Below, in pieces: positions 56,695 through 64,000 of a stretch of 64,000 nucleotides of DNA (position 1 is the stretch's first letter; every line of letters starts with the position of its first letter). The stretch comes from Hymenopus coronatus (taxonomy: Eukaryota > Arthropoda > Insecta > Mantodea > Hymenopodidae): contig CM060900.1 of NCBI GenBank assembly GCA_030762935.1, positions 439,207,259 to 439,271,258 on the forward strand. The letters are read 5' to 3'. A program made the translations under genes and the position numbers. The notes beneath the pieces are model-generated. The model ran no database searches. It was not told the origin of the DNA and saw only the letters and a program-made list of their open reading frames with translations.

Positions 56695-57560
56695 ATATAT
56701 AGATGTGTGTGTTCCGTTTATATTCCTTTTTCTACCTATATTTTGCCAAAAACTTTTTTTTTTACAAAAGTTTATTTTACTTTCCGTTTCGTGCTAATCG
56801 AGATAAACATTAATAGAAAATATAGTTTTATTACTTAGCTCATTGAAAGTAGAAGGGAAGTAAAGAATTAGGCTAATGCGAATGTAAAATCTATTAAAAG
56901 CTGGCCACTAAGCTATGCAATTTAAATTCTCAATGACCAAAATGAAAATCCGCATTTCAGAAAATCAAAGTATTGGAAACTTTCAAACTAATAAAAGGAA
57001 GTATTTCGGAAATGATTAACCCTACAAACATGTGCATATGGCATAAACTGTGTATTTTTACAAGCTCTACATTTTATGTGGAATTTTTTTCTCTATCTCT
57101 TGCGGTTTACCAGTTATGCCAGAGATATTCAGAATGACAAGGACTTCAGAGGCTATTTCTAAACTTTCAATATATACATTTTATTTTTATGAAATATATA
57201 TTTAATATACGTTACTTTAATCAAAGTCGTTCGAGCCATTTTTAAGAAGATCGAAAATTTCGAAAAATCTTTCGTCTAAAGGGTATTTGGGTATTTCTAA
57301 AGGGTATTTCTTAAAAGCAAATGTCGTATCCTTGGAAGATACTAAACTTAAATATCAGGTTTAGTATTAACGGACCTTTCGTTTTTGAGTTATGCTATCC
57401 AAAGGCACACAGACACATATAGACACACAACGGACCTTTTTCTAAAATGATTTTTTTATTCCAGGGATTCTCAAAACGTAGATTTCCAGTGAAATCACGG
57501 TATAGAATTTTTGGAAGGAATACAATACCTTCTCTACCTACTATTTGCTTATACAGTATT
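56695..57560 (+). repeat. R1 repeat copy
   Basis: From GTTCCGTTTATATTCC to TTAGAGAAAGTAAATA, in the consensus order, with diverged first terminus. Confidence 0.75.
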
Positions 57561-57884
57561 TGTTAGAGAAAGTAAATATACCATAAAATCAAATATTGTA
57601 TATACCAAACATTCCTGAAGCTTTTGCTTTTATAATGAAGCAAAATCTGTACCAGAGTTTATTTTATGCACATTAAAGACATGTATTTCAAATATTATAC
57701 ATGAAATATGAAAAGTGTTACGCAAGGAGCATTTTATACCCAGTAATTAAATTCTTAACTAAAAAATCATAGTAAAACGGAAGCAAATTGGAGTAAATGA
57801 TTGAACATTTTCAGAAAGACTACTACAAGTAAGTGAAATAAGTACACAATATTTTAAAGATCTACCGTTACCAAAATTTATTAT

Positions 57885-59180
57885 ATGTTCCATTCATATG
57901 ACTTTTTCTACCTGTAAGAATTATTGTTACAAAACATTATTTTCTCCACATCATGCTAATTGAGACAAACATTATCAGAGATGATCGTATTACTTGCCTC
58001 CTTGTAAGTTCAACAATAATGAGTGAATACACTAAGCTAAAGCGATATTCTGATCCTATTAAAGCTGGTCACTATATGAAACAATTGGAATTCGGTTCTC
58101 TTTGCATGTGTAGGAGTAAAACAAAAGAGATGTGAAACGAATGGCAACTTTCCATTTGAGAAAAGTATAAGTATTACAAAATTGAAATCAATTACAAGGA
58201 ATATCTCGGAATAGGTTAATTTTATTTACAAAAATTAAATAATGTAAACGTGATCTACATTTTGTGTGTAGTAAGTTTTTGTCACCTACTGTTTTCTCTC
58301 TTGTTTTTGTTTCTTACGGTTTACCAATTATGCAAAGGTTATTCAGAATGAAGAGCATATCAGAGGCTATTCCCAGAAAGCTCACGATATATAATTTTGT
58401 CATGTAAATATTTTTAATATTTTTTCTAATCGGCTTACCTTCCCATTATGTAGGATGCCTAGGGGCAGAAGCCTGTCGGGTAGCCAACGGCACGAAACCC
58501 CAGAATGGAGAACCCGGAACGAGTGGTCGGCCTGTAGCCAGGCATAGCGTGAGGAAGTGAATGATATGAAATGCAAGCGAAATGGATGATAGAAAAGGTG
58601 ATGATGAATGCAATTGGTGGAATGGGTGGCGGGGGAAGCCGGAGAAAACCCTCCGCGACGCCGCTTCGCCCACCACAAATCCCACATGCAGGCTCTTGGG
58701 ATCGAACCCGGACCGCCAGATGAGACGCGAGCGGTCTAACCACTCGGCCTCGGCGCCGCCATAATATCGTCAATATACGGTATTTTAATAAAAATCGTTG
58801 GAGATATGTTTGAGAAAATCGTACATTTAGAAAGAATATTCCATGTAACGAATAGTTTGAGGGGGGGGGATTTTCCTGAAAATCTTCGTGTCGTATATTT
58901 GGAAGATACTAAACTTAAATCCAAGTTTAGTATTCAACTTTTTTTTTTTTTTTTTTTGAGAGCTTTGCCATCCAAAGTCGCAGATACACTCACACAGACA
59001 GACATACAAACACAGATAGAAAGGCACACACAGACACAAACGTACCGTTTTCTAAAAATGAGTTTTTGGATACAGGAGTCCTCAAAACACGTATTTCCGG
59101 TGAAATCTCGGCGTAGAATTTTGGGTGAAACACATCTTCTCTATCAATTACTACTTATACATTGTTCTTATGGCCTAGAG
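57885..59180 (+). repeat. R1 repeat copy with SINE insertion
   Basis: From GTTCCATTCATATGACTTTT to CCTAGAGAAAGTAAAA. The SINE at about 58430-58760 separates ATATTTTTAATATT from AATATACGGTATTTTAAT. Removing it leaves a near-consensus R1. The T-run at 58939-58957 is internal. Confidence 0.75.
58430..58765 (-). repeat. tRNA-derived SINE, family D (inside R1)
   Basis: Reverse orientation: tail CGGCTTACCTTCCC at 58430, B box GATCGAACCCGG near 58701, head GGCGGCGCCGAGGCCGAGTGG at 58760. The internal CGGAGAAAACCCTCCG hairpin-like motif matches the other copies. Confidence 0.85.
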
Positions 59181-59184
59181 AAAG

Positions 59185-59715
59185 TAAAAATTCGGATGTA
59201 TTCCGTTCACATCACACTCTATCTGTTCTACAAACAAGCTATGCTTACTAAGGATTATTCAATCATGCTAATCAAGATAAACATTACCAGAAATGCTCTT
59301 ACTACTTAGTTCCTTATAAGTAGAGGGGTCGTAAAGGAATAAACTGTACTAAAGCGACAGTCATATCTTTTAAAGATAGCGCTATACTATTAACATTGAA
59401 ATTAGGTTCTCTTTCCATTGCCAGGATTTAAACAAAAGAGAGAAAAATGAATTAGAGCTTTCCGTGTGAACAAAATTTTAAGTATTTTAAAATTGAAACC
59501 AATAACAGGGAATACCTCTGAAATGTTTAGCTCTACAAAAAAATGTTATATGGCATAAATTGTGTGTTTTAACGAGATCCACATTTTTTATACAGTAAGT
59601 TTTTGTCAATCTCTTACCGTTTACAAGTTATGCAAAATTTCGGTTTCCAATTGTTGGGTGGAATATTAAACCTTCTATGCATATTGCATTTGCGTGCTAG
59701 AGAAAGTAATATGGA
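59185..59715 (+). repeat. R1 repeat copy, internally deleted
   Basis: Starts GTTCCGTTCACATCACACTC almost at the end of the previous copy and ends GCTAGAGAAAGTAATATGG. It lacks the ~330 bases between GTTATGCAAAATTTCG and GGGTGGAATATTA. This is the copy in which the two ends are most clearly inverted. Confidence 0.75.
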
Positions 59716-59719
59716 CTTT

Positions 59720-60115
59720 AGGATGCTCACTTGCTGTCACCTTAAACGTTTGCTTTTTGTTTTGGTCCATAGACATTTAAAACGCCGTAAATGCTACAGA
59801 CTTGCATAATTCAGAAACCCAAAGGTCAAGACACAGCAAAAATGTGCCAAAACTGGCAAATATTAGGATTCTCCAGTTTCAGACACCAAGCTAAACATTT
59901 TGCAAAATATCATGCAGTGCCCAACTATAGGCTCCGACTTGGAGGGGCGCAAGACACTTTTCTGTCCCCACCAACTTAAAAAGTTAGGGGCATCCCTCAT
60001 TAATACTTTTATTGAAGGGCTTGTCCTCTCTATATTCCACGCTAGATCTCTCTTTAAACAAACAAACGCGTTGCAACAATGATCTTTATTTAAAATGCAC
60101 AATTCAACTTTAAAC
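59720..60115. other. No gene recognised
   Basis: Short overlapping frames on both strands with no domain. Confidence 0.4.
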
Positions 60116-60117
60116 AC

Positions 60118-60600
60118 CGAGAAGGATGGTTCAGACGATAACGCGCGTGGGTCGCATTCGGAAGGTCAGAGTTCGATCCCCGGCAACCACCCGCTTTGAT
60201 TCATGGGTTTTTCGTGGCTTCCCGGGTCAGGCAAATGGAGAATTGGTTTACGTTTTACCACGATTTCCCTGCTCCTCATTGCTTCTACCCATCAGTTCCT
60301 TGTCATTTGTTTCAGGGTTTAAGGAGCAGGTGACGATGTTCGGCGGGTTGCGGTTGGGAGGTAGCTATACGCTCTGTAAAGATTTCTTCCCTGGCGTCAT
60401 TCCGGGACCGCTCTCCATCCATTTTCGAGTACTTTCAAGTGGGCACCATTTCGGGGACTCCCGTAGACCCGGAGCTTGAGGGTAGGGCCTGAGCGGCGTA
60501 GGATGCATTCGATCTGGAATTGTTAGGGAGACCGTCCATGGTTGCTCCTGTTGTTCATCCGGACCTGATAGCCCTTTAGATTCCCCCTATCTCTCCTCCC
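60118..60600 (+). repeat. tRNA-derived SINE-like element, family F
   Basis: Head GAGAAGGATGGTTCAGACGATAACGCGCGTGG with B box GAGTTCGATCCCC at about 60169, followed by a GC-rich ~430-base body ending CCTATCTCTCCTCCCCC. GC is well above the local level. There is only one copy in this window, so family limits are estimated. Confidence 0.6.
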
Positions 60601-60965
60601 CCTATCCTCACACATAAATGCAACCTGCTTTTAAAATTGCTACGTCATTCGCGTGACCACAGATTGAAATTAATTGTATTCGCCTAAAAGCCATTGCCGT
60701 CATTCATTGTCAAAGTGAAGAATCTTCATTCAATTGCAGAGAGCTTATAAGCAGAAATGAATTTTTAGTAGTGCTTAACGCCTGCTCTTACTGTATACGT
60801 CACGACAGATGGTGGACACTGGCGATAAATGAAATGGCATGATAATTTGGAAGTGAAATTTTGGAAGGAAACCTAGGAGATTTAATCATGGGTACCTCCC
60901 GGCATTTGCGAGTTATGAAGACTGAGGAAAACCGATAAAATAAAAAAGCAAGTCAGGGAGTAATA
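60600..60965. other. No gene recognised
   Basis: Ordinary AT-rich sequence. Confidence 0.4.
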
Positions 60966-60968
60966 CAG

Positions 60969-62998
60969 TACCTTATCTTTCACAAAAGTAAATACCCTTC
61001 TGTTTAAGCGCGAGGGGTCAGCTAATTCTCAGGCATTCCTGCATAGGTTGTATGAGAATTAAATTTGTCATGCGTTTCCCTTCCCTTCGTGTTTAAGAGG
61101 AAATTATGGTCATTCGCCCACCTCGCAGTTTTGGAAACCAATATTTCAGCAATCATTGTAAACTAACGGGAACATGTTGCAAATTAAACTTCAATAAACC
61201 TGTAGAAAATGTGTTATTATTGTGCTTCGGCTAAGTAGTGGACCTGAAGTAAAACGCTGCTAGTGTTGGGTGCTTTGCTTACAAAGTAAGTTTCATCACA
61301 GCAGCGAAACCTACTGCGATTGCAATAGCTGAAGTGGTCAAAGCATGTTGCTGCCGAATACCAGAGAAGTCGGAAGGTGGATCGGATTCTGTATAACACC
61401 TGTTTTGGTTTTTTTAATCTTTATTTACCTGAGATGTAGAAATATAAATTAATGGGACCTCTTTCTGATAAAACTCCTCCCAGTGAGCAGCAAATTACAT
61501 GGTTAATTTTATTTCGAATCGCGTTTTAATTATTTGCCGGCATCTTACAAACGCTGCAAAGCGATTGATATTTTACAACTGAAATATTTATTGAAAATAC
61601 TGAAAATAATACAGGGAAGTACCCCTATCTCAGTTGGAGAACATTTTTCCCAAAATTAATATTTTCTTTACACACTCACACTTCACTATAATTCTCCAAT
61701 TAGGAATTAGGTTAAAGGAGCTATTTATTTGGGCCATTCATGTTTCATGTTTATATTAGCTTACGATGAATATAAGGAAGCATTTTTATTTCCTTTATGT
61801 TGGAAAATTCGCTAGCTAAGGACATTAAAATGTTACAGACACAAAACGAAAATAATTTCCTTAGAAATATTCAGTGAACTTGGCATGAATAAATTCCTTT
61901 ATGGTTAATTATGTAGTAATTCGACACAAATATAATGCTACGTGAGAATAATACTCAAAAGTATCAAAACAAATTAATTTATACATTATATACAATAGGA
62001 AAGTATTTAATAGTATAAAATTGTGTTAATGGTCACAAAATGCATTACAAAAAGTAGTGGATGCCACCGAATAAATAAATTAATGGTATATCTATTAAAC
62101 AGAGCACAATACGGCTGTGCATTGCTTGAACGTGAAGTAACCTTTACACCTAGTAGCATTGCAATTTTGTTTATTTCCGGCACTATACAATGTTGCCATG
62201 CCCCCAATTAACTTGCTGTCTAGAGGTGTGCCTTTTTTCCTGATTCCCCATTTCTGATGACAATGGATAATCTCGAGAAATTAAGGACATTTAATAAAAT
62301 AAAAAAAAAAGATAAATAAAAAAAAACAGGTGTTAAACGGGACGCGATCTAGCTTGTGACTTTTCTGGTACTCCGCAGAAATACTTATTAATTATTTCAG
62401 CTATTGTAATCGCAACATTTTACGCTGTTGCTGGTTAAACTTACCTTTGTAAGCAAAGCAACCAACACTAGGAGCGCTGTACTTCTTGTCCACTACTTAT
62501 CGAAACTCAATAGCAACACATTTTCTGCAGGTGTATTCAGGTTGTATTTGTAATATATAAGCGTTTTTAACTTGGTAGGTCATATGGAACATGAATGCAA
62601 TTGGTGAAATGATGCTCAAATGATCTCGGAGTCCATGGAGCTTAAAATTACTTGACATTCGTCTTCTCGGGATAAGGGAAAACCCCGGAAAAGAAAAAAA
62701 CTTATCCAGGTAACTTACCCTAAGCGAGATTCAAACTCGCGACCTGTTAAATGTGAGACAGACACGCTACCACCACTATACCCAGGCGGGCTGCAATATC
62801 TTCCCCTTAGTTTGCAATTACTGATATTGGTTTCTAAAAGTGCTAGGCGAGCGGATGGCTGCCATGCCTTCTTGAACACGAAGGGAAGCATATGGAAAAT
62901 TTCATTCTCATATCACCTGTGCAGGAACGCCTGAGAATTAGGTGATCCATCGCGCGGCTAAACAGAAGGTGCGTATTTACTTTTGTGAAAGATAGTAC
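60969..62998. mobile_element. 2-kb inverted-repeat (foldback) element of unknown family
   Basis: Left arm 60969-61433 and right arm 62303-62998 are imperfect reverse complements throughout. Examples are TATCTTTCACAAAAGTAAAT versus its inverse at 62977, TCCCTTCCCTTCGTGTT versus AACACGAAGGGAAGC, and GAAAATGTGTT versus AACACATTTTC. The right arm is longer only because of a SINE (62580-62800). The loop (61434-62302) has no recognisable gene. No target duplication could be fixed. Confidence 0.75.
62580..62800 (-). repeat. tRNA-derived SINE, family A (outside the 12.9-kb element)
   Basis: Same order as the arm copies in reverse: GAGCTTAAAATTACT, AAGGGAAAACCC, TTATCCAGGTAACTTA, then B box GAGATTCAAACTC near 62730 and head CGGGCTGC. 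It shows that family A is dispersed in this genome and not private to the big element. Confidence 0.8.
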
Positions 62999-63004
62999 CA
63001 GGAA

Positions 63005-63615
63005 CTTCCCGTTCACGAGGCCACCCGGTTGGTAGGAATGAGCCAACACTAACAGTAAGGTGAAAACCAGCATACCTAACATTATTTTTCTTCAAACTTT
63101 CAATTAATGAACTCTTAGGTACTTGAAAGCACCTGTACTATACTAAGATTACATACATTTTATGCTAGTAATAGTCCCGAGTACTTTATTAATACCCGAC
63201 TTTATTTCATAATCCTACCTCCATCCCCAAAGTACAAGCCGGAGCCTATGTTCCCAAACCATTAACAATGCAATATTCTCGGTTGCTATTTATAAATAGC
63301 CATTCAATAATATTTCTGATGTTACGCTTGCCATAAATGTGTTCAGATTATTTAGCGCAGGCTGCCATTGAAATCGATTATATCCCTCAGAAGAAATACA
63401 ACTAAACTTTCTTACATTAAGGTTATAAAACGATTCTGGAATAAGTGTCGCATATACATAACTTGCCGTAAAAAGTAGGTAATATGATACAATCATGGAA
63501 TAGTATAAATCGCGGAGTGTATTCGGCACATCAACCTAATAAATCTTCTGTATCCACTGTCGGTCCACCAACTCATTAGCATTGCCAGGATTTCAAGAAG
63601 CCACCAGTTTAGTAA
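63005..63615. other. No gene recognised
   Basis: Short frames without domains. Confidence 0.4.
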
Positions 63616-63621
63616 AAAAAT

Positions 63622-64000
63622 CTGATGTGTTCCATTCACATGACTTTCTCTAGCTGTTACACAAACAACCTTCATTACTAAAGATTATTTTATCTACGAC
63701 AAAATCTACGATGCTAATCAAGGTAAACAGCAGAAACTACTCGTACTTTTAAGTAGAAGGGACATAAGGGAATACACTAGGCAAAATCGATAGTCAAATA
63801 TTTTAAAATCTGGGCCTATGTGAAACATATGAAGTTCGGCTCGCTTTTCATGGCCTGTATTGAAACAAGAGAGATGAAACGAAACGTCACTTCCCGTTTG
63901 AGAAAAGTTTAGGTAGTTTAAAACTGAAATCAATAACATGGAATATCTCAGACACGGTCAGCTCTACATAAAAGCGTATAAGACATAAATTATATGCTTT
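63622..64000 (+). repeat. R1 repeat copy, cut by window end
   Basis: From TGTGTTCCATTCACATGACT, in consensus order, through the GAAATCAATAACATGGAATATCTC block to the last base. Confidence 0.8.

Overview
This is a eukaryotic window, almost certainly from a large, repeat-rich insect genome. The evidence is a multi-exon RNA-binding-protein gene with GT-AG introns, tRNA-derived SINEs, and decayed copies of LINE, Penelope, hAT, Tc1/mariner and pogo elements, all in AT-rich DNA with many microsatellites. A cockroach, termite, stick insect or grasshopper would fit, but the species cannot be fixed from sequence alone. There are no bacterial-style operons, no CRISPR array and no convincing functional tRNA or rRNA gene.

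1-6.2 kb: decayed hAT pieces and a SINE. 6.2-23.3 kb: one minus-strand non-LTR retrotransposon (ORF1 with coiled coil and SGNH esterase, ORF2 with endonuclease and reverse transcriptase) split by a 12,932-bp insertion at 8676-21607. The insertion is flanked by a perfect 8-bp target duplication (CATTATTT), and its removal restores the LINE reading frame exactly. It has two inverted arms of about 3.8 and 3.4 kb, each built from direct repeats of SINE and R1-repeat material. The 5.7-kb core carries a 38-bp minisatellite and an uninterrupted 385-codon IS1595/ISXO2 (Merlin-like) transposase of higher GC than its surroundings. This is the most interesting object in the window.

23.5-37.6 kb: a graveyard of Tc1/mariner-type fragments, LINE fragments and a nearly intact mariner (29875-31165) with 29-bp terminal repeats and one in-frame stop. 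39.7-48.5 kb: the only recognisable host gene, an RBM46/RBM47/A1CF-type three-RRM protein on the minus strand. Three exons are well supported, and further exons probably lie to the left (one candidate at 24.2 kb). Its first intron holds an antisense Penelope-like element. 49-51.5 kb, just upstream of that gene: a decayed pogo-like element between ~190-bp inverted repeats.

52-64 kb: at least six copies of an unnamed ~0.9-1.1 kb repeat (here R1), several SINEs and a 2-kb inverted-repeat element. R1 is also the raw material of the big foldback arms and flanks the Merlin-like gene, so R1 and the 12.9-kb element may share a history. All similarity and GC statements were made by reading, not by computation.
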